Part shown: positions 1-7,666 of the stretch, piece by piece
Position numbering within the stretch: the stretch's first letter is position 1
Layout of the letters: every line of letters begins with the position of its first letter
DNA from: SURF-24 sp964537965
GTDB taxonomy: Bacteria > Bacteroidota > Ignavibacteria > Ignavibacteriales > SURF-24
Assembly: GCA_964537965.1 (NCBI GenBank)
Contig: CAZIDB010000124.1
Location: forward strand, 1-14,000
Direction: 5' to 3'
Length of the DNA stretch: 14,000 nucleotides
Program-made: the position numbers and the translations under genes
The notes under the pieces: generated by a model
Seen by the model: only the letters and a program-made list of their open reading frames with translations
What the model was told of the DNA's origin: nothing
The model's database searches: none

Positions 1-219
1 AGTGATTATCAAATCAATATTTTTACCTTCGATCTTTGAGAGAGCCTCATTTACATCAGTAGCAGATATCATATTGCAGTTTTCACTTTCCATCAACATG
101 CTGAATGCTTCCAGGATTTTCTCATCGTCATCAATCACAAGAATTGTAGGGATATCCTGAAGAAGTTCAATCTCTTTAGAATCATTGTCCAATGTTCTTA
201 ATTTGCTTTTTGTATCCAT
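1..219 (-). CDS. Receiver-domain protein, N-terminal part only (runs off the left edge)
   Basis: The first 73 residues of a protein are visible, reading leftward from an ATG at 219 with a good Shine-Dalgarno (GGAAAGG) just upstream. After about 23 leading residues comes the start of a CheY-like receiver: the beta-1 strand TILVIDDDEKIL supplies the acidic pair that binds Mg2+. The frame ends at LIIT, just before the aspartate expected to accept the phosphate. The acidic motif DDDEKIL-AF is nearly identical to that of the NtrC-type regulator upstream (DDDEKILFAF), suggesting related receivers. It lies 156 bases downstream of that regulator on the same strand, so it may belong to the same signalling cluster. 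The output domain is outside the window, so it could be a stand-alone receiver, a DNA-binding regulator or another receiver-first kinase. Confidence 0.85.
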   Translation of the reverse strand, partial: MDTKSKLRTLDNDSKEIELLQDIPTILVIDDDEKILEAFSMLMESENCNMISATDVNEALSKIEGKNIDLIIT

Positions 220-375
220 TAATCCTTTCCGATTAGTTTATTAAGATAATATCAAAATCATGCCAATGACAAAATGGATTATTTTAGCAGATATAAGGGC
301 ATTATTCTTAAAGATTATTAAACTTTTGTAAACTCCTTTTGATAGAAGTGTAAAATAGATTTAACAGTTGAAGGT

Positions 376-1779
376 TTACTTGAAAAACTTCGAATCGAAC
401 TTGTGCTTTTTCATTAAGCGTATTAAGTTTTGCCTCGTCATTCCGCACTCGTTTGCAGTATGACTTATATTCCCCTTATTCTTGTAAAGCATATTACTTA
501 AAAATTCTTTTTCGAAAATTTCAAGTATATGGTTCCTCGAATCTGCAAAGTTGTTATTCTTGATTGGTATCTGAGGCAGTTTTGATTTGGAATCCATAGG
601 TGTCAAATATTCGTTCAACGCATCTGCAAAAATAATATCACTTTTTGAAAGCATTACTGCTCTTTCAATAATATTTTCCAACTCTCTTACATTCCCCGGG
701 AAAGGATAATTTGACAGCAGTTCTATGGTTTCTTCGGAAAATCCCCGGATAGATTTTTTAAGCCGGTTGTTATATTTGTACAAAAAATAATTGGCAAGCA
801 GTTGAATATCTTCTTTCCTTTCACGTAAAGGAGTTAAATTAACCGAAGCAACATTCAGTCGATAGTATAAATCTTCTCTGAATCTGCCTGCACGAACTTC
901 AGAAGTAATATCAACATTTGTAGCTGCAACAAATCTTGCTGATATTGGAATAATTTCATTGCCGCCAATTCTTTCGAATCTTCTGTACTGGATAACTCTC
1001 AATAATTTCTGCTGCAGGTTAAGAGACAGGTTCCCAATTTCATCTAAGAAAATTGTACCGGATTTTGATAATTCGAATTTACCAAGCTTTCTGTCTGTTG
1101 CCCCGGTGAATGCTCCTTTTTCATAACCAAATAATTCTGATTCGAGAAGAGTTTCAGGGAAAGCTGTGCAATTAATAGCTATAAAAGGTTCAGTCGAGTG
1201 TTCTCCGTTGTTATGAATTGCACGTGCAACCAATTCCTTGCCCGTACCGCTTTCACCTACTATTAATGCAGGTGTAGAATTTGGAGTTGTGGATATTGAA
1301 CCAATCAACTTAAATACTTCCTGCATCTCCGCGCTTTGTCCAATCAGTTCATAGCTCTCAAGTATTTCCGTATTAAAGCTTGTATTGGTAGTAAGGATAA
1401 TTCCTTTCTGGTTAATTGCAAGAAGCGCCTTTCTGATTATCGTTCTTATTTTATTTACGTCAATTGGTTTGGTTATGTAATCAAATGCTCCTTCCTGGAT
1501 TGCTTTAATTGCTGTCTGCATTGTTCCATGCCCGGTCATAATAATTACAGGAATCCCTTCATCCTTTAGGTGCATACTTCTTAACAAAGAAATCCCATCT
1601 TCTTTCGGCATTCTTATATCAAGAAAAATAATATCCGGTTTGTGCTTTTCAATTAGTATTTTTGCTTCCAGACCGTCATAGGCGATTAAGCATTTGAAGC
1701 CGTCTTTTTTTAATAATTCCTGAAAAGCGAATAAAATCTTTTCGTCGTCGTCGGCTACCAGAATAGAATATTTTCTCAT
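376..1779 (-). CDS. NtrC-family sigma-54-dependent response regulator
   Basis: This 467-residue protein has the full three-domain NtrC layout. Residues 1-120 are a receiver with the acidic triplet D10-D12, phospho-acceptor D54, T82 and K104. Residues about 145-375 are a sigma-54 AAA+ ATPase with Walker A GESGTGKE (175-182), the sigma-54-contacting loop GAFTGA (222-227), Walker B TIFLDE (242-247) and an arginine-finger region FREDLYYRLN. Residues about 420-463 are a Fis-type helix-turn-helix (NISHTANECGMTRQNLIRLMKKH). Phosphorylated members of this family form rings that hydrolyse ATP to open sigma-54 RNA polymerase complexes from upstream enhancers. The start codon overlaps the kinase stop codon (TAATG) with no clear ribosome binding site of its own, pointing to translational coupling with the kinase, its likely phosphate donor. 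The target genes cannot be read from the sequence. Confidence 0.96.
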   Translation of the reverse strand: MRKYSILVADDDEKILFAFQELLKKDGFKCLIAYDGLEAKILIEKHKPDIIFLDIRMPKEDGISLLRSMHLKDEGIPVIIMTGHGTMQTAIKAIQEGAFDYITKPIDVNKIRTIIRKALLAINQKGIILTTNTSFNTEILESYELIGQSAEMQEVFKLIGSISTTPNSTPALIVGESGTGKELVARAIHNNGEHSTEPFIAINCTAFPETLLESELFGYEKGAFTGATDRKLGKFELSKSGTIFLDEIGNLSLNLQQKLLRVIQYRRFERIGGNEIIPISARFVAATNVDITSEVRAGRFREDLYYRLNVASVNLTPLRERKEDIQLLANYFLYKYNNRLKKSIRGFSEETIELLSNYPFPGNVRELENIIERAVMLSKSDIIFADALNEYLTPMDSKSKLPQIPIKNNNFADSRNHILEIFEKEFLSNMLYKNKGNISHTANECGMTRQNLIRLMKKHKFDSKFFK

Positions 1780-4700
1780 TAATGTATTGAAGTTATTGGT
1801 AAATAAATTTTAATTGAAGTTCCTTTGTTAACCTGGCTTTCGACGGTTAGAATTCCACCCTGGGCATTAATATTCTTCTTAACAATCGGAAGTCCTAAAC
1901 CGGAGCCTTTTTCTTTAGTTGTAAAAAATGGCTGGAAGATTCTTGCGAGGCATTCCTCATCCATTCCTTTTCCATTATCTTTCACTTCAATCAGGACACA
2001 CTCGCTGCCCTGGTAAATAATTAATTCGCTTGAGGTATCTAAGTACCTGCCTCCGGATAATATCGGTTTAGCGTAATAACTAAGATCTTTAATATCTTCC
2101 TTTACAATAGTTTTTTTTGTAATCACTTTAATCTTTCTATTTGATTCTTTATTGTAATTATCGAACGCTTGCATTGCATTAAAAATAATATTAACTATTG
2201 ATTCTTTTATGTTTGAGCTGTTCAGCAACAAGAGGGGAAGGTTATCCGCTAATTTACTTGTTATTGTAATGCCTTTCTTAACTGCTTCAACCTGAACAAG
2301 GTAAAGGCAATCCTGTATAATAATATTTATGTCTTCAATTGATTGCTCGGTTGGTGTGGGATGAGAAAAAGTTAGAAGCTGCTGAACAATCTTTTCCATA
2401 TGATAAATGGAGTTAATTGCAACACCGAAAGATTTTTTTTCGCTGGAAGATAAATTATCAGATTCACCGGTTAACTGCAGAATCATTTTAACAGAAGTAA
2501 GTGCATTTCTGAATTCATGAGCAATCATTGCAGACATTTCTCCAACAGCCACCATTTTTTCCGATTGGATTAATTGCTTTTCAATTTGCTTCCTTTGCGT
2601 TATATCCCTTGAAACAATTACTCCGCGTTTTTCTCCCGTTGCAGTTGAATATTGTTTTGCAGCGCTCTCAAACCAGAGCCAGTCTCCGTTTTTATGTTTT
2701 ATTCTTAAAACTATTCTTGTCTTTAACCTTTTAGATTCTCTCATTACATTCGGTATATCATCAAGGTGAACTATCTCAAGCAGGTTTCTATGAAGCATTT
2801 CCTCGGGAAGGTAACCAAGCAGATCATAAAAATTAGGACTAAGGTAAAGGAAATTTAATTTATCATTTACTTCACAAATAAGATCATAACTGTTTTCTGC
2901 AAGCGTCTGGTATCTTTCCTTATTTTCTTTAAGCAAAAATTCTGCTGATTTTCTCTCAGTAATATCAATCAATACTGAATGATATCTGTTCGGTTTTTTG
3001 TCTTCATCTCTTTGTATCCAGGTCCTGATATCAATCCACCTTATTTCACCAGATTTTGTTATAATCCTGTACTCCTGATTGAATTCATTAAAGTACTGGT
3101 CAGTAAAATAATTTATTTCCGAGATAACGGTTTCAATATCTTCGTGATATATGAAATCCGAGAGCTGCATCCTGTGAAAGACAAAATCTTCCGATGTGTA
3201 TCCGAACTGGATGATATTTTCAGAAACAAAATCAATGTACATCCTGTTTTCATTTCTCCAGATGAAAACAACCGCTGGACTGTTGGTTATAGATGTCTCT
3301 AATACTTTCAATTTTTCAAGAGTTTCCTGCAGTTCATTCTGAATTTGTTTCAGTTCAGTAATGTCAACTATAATTCCTACAATTCCGCCGATAGTATTAT
3401 TAGGATTTTGAAAAGTAGCTTTGTTAAAAACAACATTATGGTATGATCCATCCGGCAGGCGAACATAATAATCGTACACCTGCACACCCGGATTGCTTAA
3501 CAGTTCTTTATCCATTTTATCATAAACGCTCACAAATTCCGGGGCAGCAACATCAAATACTGTTTTACCAATAATTTGTGATTTGGTTAAACCAACATTC
3601 TTTTCAAATGCAACATTGCAACCTCTGTAGTAACCTTCAACATCTTTGTAATAAATAGGGTTGGGGATCGAATCCATAATTGTCTGCAGGAATTCATTCT
3701 GCTGCTGCAAAAGATTTTCCGTATTTTTTCTGTGAGTTATATCGTTTATGTAACCATAAATATCAGCAATCTCATTTTCATTTTTAGAATGAATCGTAAA
3801 ACTATTTGATATCCAGATTACCTGTCCATCCTTGCGAACAATCCGGTGTTCAATGCTTGTGGTTTTAATCCTTACATCTAAATCAACAAAGAATTTTTCG
3901 ACTCTTGGCCTGTCTTCAGGATAAACCATTGTAATCCAAAGGTAAGAATCTGCAAGGTACTCTTCCGGCGTATAACCGGTAATAGCAAAACATTGCGGGC
4001 TATGATAAGCTGAATGAGGAATTCCATTTTCATAATGAACGCTGTAAATATATCCGCTTACGTTCTGAACAAGATTCTTAAATCTTTCCTGGCTTTGCAA
4101 CAGGGCTTCTTCGTAATTTTTCCTATCGCTTACATCTCTTCCAACCACCAGAATAGCTTCTTGTGAATAATATGTAATCTGAGCCAGGAAAACATCAACA
4201 TAAATTTCCTTTCCACTCTTTGTTTTTAATCTTAACTCGAATACTCTTTTTTCTTTTTTACCGGCAGAATTAAATTCTATTCCTTCTTCAACTAAATGAA
4301 CATCATCAGGATGAATATAATCAGGAAAGTTAGTATTCATTAAATCTGAACTGTCTATGCCGAGGAGCGAGATTCCTGCCGGATTTATGTAGTGAATTTT
4401 TTCATTTGAATAGACAAGAATAATGTCCGGTGAAATTTCGGCTAATTGTTTATACCTGTTTTCACTTTCTAAAAGTTCATTACTTTTTTTTACATTAGCA
4501 TTAACTTCTTCCTGCAGTAACGCATTTCTCGCCTTCAGTTCCTTTTGCATTAAAACGAGTGAAAGATGAAGTTTTATCCTTGCAAGTATTTCTTCATTCT
4601 GAAAAGGTTTCCCGATGAAATCAGCGGCGCCAAGGTCAAATCCTTTTAATTTACTTTCCGAATCTTTAGCTCCTGTCATAAAAATTATCGGGATAGATTT

Positions 4701-4955
4701 TAATTCATTATCTTTTTTTACAATTGAACAAACTTCAAAACCACTAAGTCCCGGCATAAAAACATCAAGTAGCAACAAATCGGGTTTGTGCTGGTAAACT
4801 AAGTCCAGCGCTTTCTTGCCATCTGCAGCTAAATAAGTTTTATAACCGGCGGTAGTAAGGCATATCTCAAGCAGGGAAAGGTTTACAGGATTATCATCTG
4901 CGATAAGTATTGCTGAAGGATTAGTTTGTTGTTCATCAAAATTAATTTCATTCAT
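1779..4955 (-). CDS. Large soluble histidine kinase: receiver, five PAS, HisKA, HATPase
   Basis: This 1058-residue protein has no membrane segment, so it should be cytoplasmic. In order: a receiver at residues 14-133 (acidic pair D20/D21, phospho-acceptor D64, T94, K116); a charged, probably coiled-coil linker (about 134-165); five PAS domains (about 166-280, 287-410, 417-535, 545-668 and 677-790), most closed by the DIT-x-RK type hinge; HisKA with H813 in MIAHEFRNALTSV; and an HATPase with the N box at N926, G1 DNGKGM (993-998) and GSGLGLPIVKK. The sequence HEFRN also carries the E-x-x-N pattern linked to phosphatase activity in HisKA kinases. It should autophosphorylate H813 and pass phosphate to the downstream NtrC-type regulator, whose ATG overlaps this stop. 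The N-terminal receiver may tune activity on input from another kinase. The sensed signals are unknown. About 40 residues between N box and G1 look inserted. Confidence 0.95.
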   Translation of the reverse strand: MNEINFDEQQTNPSAILIADDNPVNLSLLEICLTTAGYKTYLAADGKKALDLVYQHKPDLLLLDVFMPGLSGFEVCSIVKKDNELKSIPIIFMTGAKDSESKLKGFDLGAADFIGKPFQNEEILARIKLHLSLVLMQKELKARNALLQEEVNANVKKSNELLESENRYKQLAEISPDIILVYSNEKIHYINPAGISLLGIDSSDLMNTNFPDYIHPDDVHLVEEGIEFNSAGKKEKRVFELRLKTKSGKEIYVDVFLAQITYYSQEAILVVGRDVSDRKNYEEALLQSQERFKNLVQNVSGYIYSVHYENGIPHSAYHSPQCFAITGYTPEEYLADSYLWITMVYPEDRPRVEKFFVDLDVRIKTTSIEHRIVRKDGQVIWISNSFTIHSKNENEIADIYGYINDITHRKNTENLLQQQNEFLQTIMDSIPNPIYYKDVEGYYRGCNVAFEKNVGLTKSQIIGKTVFDVAAPEFVSVYDKMDKELLSNPGVQVYDYYVRLPDGSYHNVVFNKATFQNPNNTIGGIVGIIVDITELKQIQNELQETLEKLKVLETSITNSPAVVFIWRNENRMYIDFVSENIIQFGYTSEDFVFHRMQLSDFIYHEDIETVISEINYFTDQYFNEFNQEYRIITKSGEIRWIDIRTWIQRDEDKKPNRYHSVLIDITERKSAEFLLKENKERYQTLAENSYDLICEVNDKLNFLYLSPNFYDLLGYLPEEMLHRNLLEIVHLDDIPNVMRESKRLKTRIVLRIKHKNGDWLWFESAAKQYSTATGEKRGVIVSRDITQRKQIEKQLIQSEKMVAVGEMSAMIAHEFRNALTSVKMILQLTGESDNLSSSEKKSFGVAINSIYHMEKIVQQLLTFSHPTPTEQSIEDINIIIQDCLYLVQVEAVKKGITITSKLADNLPLLLLNSSNIKESIVNIIFNAMQAFDNYNKESNRKIKVITKKTIVKEDIKDLSYYAKPILSGGRYLDTSSELIIYQGSECVLIEVKDNGKGMDEECLARIFQPFFTTKEKGSGLGLPIVKKNINAQGGILTVESQVNKGTSIKIYLPITSIH

Positions 4956-5017
4956 CAGAATATTGCCTTGAGATTATTACTGGAATTCAAAATGAATAAT
5001 GAAATTTCAGATTTAAT

Positions 5018-5051
5018 GCTAAGGTAAGTTTGTCTGATCTTTTACCTTAGC
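5018..5051. repeat. Perfect 10-bp inverted repeat between purB and the kinase gene
   Basis: The arms GCTAAGGTAA (5018-5027) and TTACCTTAGC (5042-5051) are exact reverse complements around a 14-base loop. The dyad sits in the 235-base gap after purB and about 63 bases before the kinase start, both on the minus strand. Read leftward, the bases after the hairpin are ATTAAATCTG, without a run of T, so it is a poor intrinsic terminator for purB. Read rightward it is followed by TTTCTATTT. It could be a weak terminator, an mRNA leader hairpin or an operator for the kinase operon. Confidence 0.5.
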
Positions 5052-5190
5052 TTTCTATTTACCGGAATTAATTTAATATAAAAGCGTGATTAAATAAAGA
5101 TGCTTAGAACACATGCGCATGCTAAACGGATTTCATTAATACTGAACAATGAAAGTTGGAATTTATATTCTGTACCTGATTGCAATAGTA

Positions 5191-6492
5191 TTATATAGCA
5201 TCTACAGATCTTGAAAAAATGTAATCAACATTTTTCAGCATCTTATCGTAATTAAATATTTCATTCAGTTCTTCCTTGGAAAGTAATTTTGTTACTTCAG
5301 GGGATTTCAATAATTCATCTTTCAGATTTTTACTTTTATCAGCCCATACTGCCATTGCGGGAGTTTGAACAAACTTGTAAGCATCCTCCCTAGAAGCACC
5401 TTTATCAACTAATTTTAGCAGAACTGTTTGAGAGAAAAATAATCCGCGCGTTAAATTCAAGTTATTAATCATGTTTTCCGGGTAGACTAAAAGATTTTCA
5501 ATCAACCTTGTTGATAGATCAAGCATATAATCCAAAATAATACAGCTATCAGGAATTATAACTCTTTCAACAGAAGAATGAGATATATCTCTTTCATGCC
5601 ATAGTGCAACATTTTCCAATGCTGCCGTAGCATTGCCTCTCAACAAGCGGGCTAATCCTGCTATCCTTTCACAAGTGATTGGATTTCTTTTATGGGGCAT
5701 GGCGGAAGAACCTTTCTGTCCTTTTGAAAAATATTCTTCAGCTTCAAGCACTTCTGTTTTTTGCAGATGACGGATTTCTACTGCTATCTTCTCCAACGTT
5801 GTTCCGATAACTGCAAGAGCAGACATATATTCGGCATGCCTGTCCCTTTGAATAATTTGTGTTGAAACCGGAGCAGGTTTAAGTCCCATTTTTTCACAAA
5901 CATATTCTTCAACTTTAGGGGATAAGTGTTCAAATGTGCCGACTGCACCGGAAATCTGACCGACGCTTATTGTATCAATTGCACTTTCAAGTCTTTTAAT
6001 ATTTCTTTTTGTCTCTTCGAACCAGTTTGCAAACTTTAAACCCATAGTAGTTGGTTCTGCATGAATTCCATGAGTTCGCCCGATGCAAACAGTATATTTA
6101 TGTTCAATGGCTCGTTTCTTTAATGCTTCCTTCAATGATTGTAATCTTGCAAGTAAAAGTTTTCCTGCCTCTTTCATCTGGTAGGAGAGAGTAGTGTCAA
6201 GAATATCAGAGCTTGTCATTCCGTAATGGATGTGTCTTGCTTCAGGACCAACATATTCTGCCACGTTTGTAAGAAAAGCAATTACATCATGCTTTGTAGT
6301 TTCTTCAATTTCAAGAACACGTTTTACATCGAATGATGCTTTATGTTTTATAACTTCAACATCTTTGGCTGGAATTTCTCCCATATCAGCTCTTGCCTCG
6401 CAGGCAAGGATTTCAATTTTAAGCCAGGTATCTAATTTAAACTGATCCTGCCAGATTTTGCCCATACCGGGTAGTATATAACGATCAATCAT
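5191..6492 (-). CDS. purB: Adenylosuccinate lyase
   Basis: This 433-residue enzyme of the fumarase/aspartase superfamily cleaves fumarate from SAICAR and from adenylosuccinate, two steps of purine synthesis. The family landmarks are present: H68 in TTKHDVIAF, HYGMTSSDILDT at about 89-100, H141 in IGRTHGIHAEPTT, and the mobile catalytic loop GSSAMPHKRNPITCE (261-275) with the serine pair S262/S263. The length matches the short (about 430-residue) bacterial PurB type. The start is well fixed because the N-terminus (MIDRYILPGMGKIW) matches the usual family beginning. Its ATG overlaps the end of the protease gene by 8 bases (ATGATTGA), so translation is probably coupled. No other purine gene is in view, so its position here is not a purine operon. 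Confidence 0.97.
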   Translation of the reverse strand: MIDRYILPGMGKIWQDQFKLDTWLKIEILACEARADMGEIPAKDVEVIKHKASFDVKRVLEIEETTKHDVIAFLTNVAEYVGPEARHIHYGMTSSDILDTTLSYQMKEAGKLLLARLQSLKEALKKRAIEHKYTVCIGRTHGIHAEPTTMGLKFANWFEETKRNIKRLESAIDTISVGQISGAVGTFEHLSPKVEEYVCEKMGLKPAPVSTQIIQRDRHAEYMSALAVIGTTLEKIAVEIRHLQKTEVLEAEEYFSKGQKGSSAMPHKRNPITCERIAGLARLLRGNATAALENVALWHERDISHSSVERVIIPDSCIILDYMLDLSTRLIENLLVYPENMINNLNLTRGLFFSQTVLLKLVDKGASREDAYKFVQTPAMAVWADKSKNLKDELLKSPEVTKLLSKEELNEIFNYDKMLKNVDYIFSRSVDAI

Positions 6493-7666
6493 ATTTTTTA
6501 TCCAAAGTCATTTTTTTTGTTATAAGATTGTTATCCCTAAGAATTTCCATGTTGATGGTATCGCCTGTTTTGAATTCGAGTAATGTGCCGACAAAAGAAT
6601 TATAATTCGAAATCTTTACATTCCCGATTGAAAGAATTATATCGCCACCTTCAATGCCTGCTTTATATGCCGGTGAATTTTTTTGGACATTTGTAACAAT
6701 AACTCCACGAGTACTTGATAGCTGATAGTATTTTAAAATTCCGTCATCAATATTTTGGGCGTAAATACCTGTCCAGAAACTTCTGTCTATTTTCCCGAAC
6801 TTTTTAATATCATCAATTATTTTTTTTACTTTGTTGATTGGGATGGCAAATCCCAAACCTATGCTGCCTGTTCCACCTGCTGTATAAATTAAAGTATTCA
6901 TTCCAATCAACTCACCAAGACTATTAACCAAAGGACCACCGCTGTTCCCGCTGTTAATTGAAGCGTCAGTCTGAAGCATTCCAAGGTAATACCTGTTATT
7001 TACCGGATCTACGTTCATTCCCTTGGCGCTAATTACTCCAACCGTAACAGTTGGTTGATCATTTATTTCAAAGAATCCGAAAGGATTACCGAGTGCAATA
7101 ACCCATTCGCCAATCATTACATCGTCTGAGTTTCCGAATGGAATATACGGCAGGTTATCTCCTTCAATTTTCAGAACGCAAATATCACTAACAGGGTCGC
7201 TTCCAATAATTTTAGCATTCTGATGAGTACCGTCGGTAAGTGTAACCACAATTTTGTCTGCATTTCCGGCAACGTGATCATTGGTAAGAATGTAACCGTC
7301 TTTGGAAATTATTGTACCCGAGCCAAGACTTTTAACTTCCTGGTTATAAGTTCTGTCACCAAAAAACTGCCTGAAGAACGGGTCATTACCGAAGAACGAG
7401 GCGTATGGATCCCGGTAAGTTCTAATCTCGGTAACATTTATTCCTACAACAGCAGGGCTTACATTCTTAACAGTTTCAGTTATTAAATTATTTCTGCTTG
7501 CATATATATAGTCATTGGCTTTATTCTTATCTAAAGCTGATGACTTTAATGTTGAATCAGCATTACTTTTTAAATTTAATCCCTGACCTGTTTCGAAGGC
7601 TAAGCTATATGAAATCAGGTTGAAAAAAATAATTAACGTTAATCCTGCAATTCTTTTTTTATACAT
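6485..7666 (-). CDS. htrA: HtrA/DegP-type exported serine protease with one PDZ domain
   Basis: From the ATG at 7666 this is a 393-residue trypsin-like protease of the cell envelope. It begins with a basic and hydrophobic signal sequence (MYKKRIAGLTLIIFFNLISYSLA), so it should act in the periplasm, either released or anchored. The catalytic triad is visible: H131 in LTNDHVAG, D161 in DPVSDICVLKI and S242 in the GNSGGPL motif. A single PDZ domain fills about residues 285-385 (RGVIVTNV, SPAYKAGIEGGDIILSIG). One PDZ domain resembles DegS-like members rather than two-PDZ DegP. An in-frame ATG at 7708 would add 14 residues (MTYSVQIKKQMRYT) in front of the signal sequence. I prefer 7666 because GAGG lies 6 bases upstream and the signal peptide then starts normally. 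The gene overlaps plsY by 8 bases and purB by 8 bases. It probably degrades misfolded envelope proteins. Confidence 0.93.
   Translation of the reverse strand: MYKKRIAGLTLIIFFNLISYSLAFETGQGLNLKSNADSTLKSSALDKNKANDYIYASRNNLITETVKNVSPAVVGINVTEIRTYRDPYASFFGNDPFFRQFFGDRTYNQEVKSLGSGTIISKDGYILTNDHVAGNADKIVVTLTDGTHQNAKIIGSDPVSDICVLKIEGDNLPYIPFGNSDDVMIGEWVIALGNPFGFFEINDQPTVTVGVISAKGMNVDPVNNRYYLGMLQTDASINSGNSGGPLVNSLGELIGMNTLIYTAGGTGSIGLGFAIPINKVKKIIDDIKKFGKIDRSFWTGIYAQNIDDGILKYYQLSSTRGVIVTNVQKNSPAYKAGIEGGDIILSIGNVKISNYNSFVGTLLEFKTGDTINMEILRDNNLITKKMTLDKKYD

Noticed and set aside
250..265. Sigma-54-like TGGCAT...TTGA on the minus strand ahead of the left-edge receiver gene
   Set aside because: The spacing between the two elements is one base too short and the -12 GC is GA; sigma-54 promoters tolerate spacing changes very poorly.
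2979..3302. 107-codon plus-strand frame opposite the kinase gene
   Set aside because: It is antisense to PAS-coding sequence, has biased aromatic-rich composition typical of a shadow frame and no upstream signals.
7223..7486. 87-codon plus-strand frame opposite the protease gene
   Set aside because: It mirrors the conserved protease domain and has no independent support.
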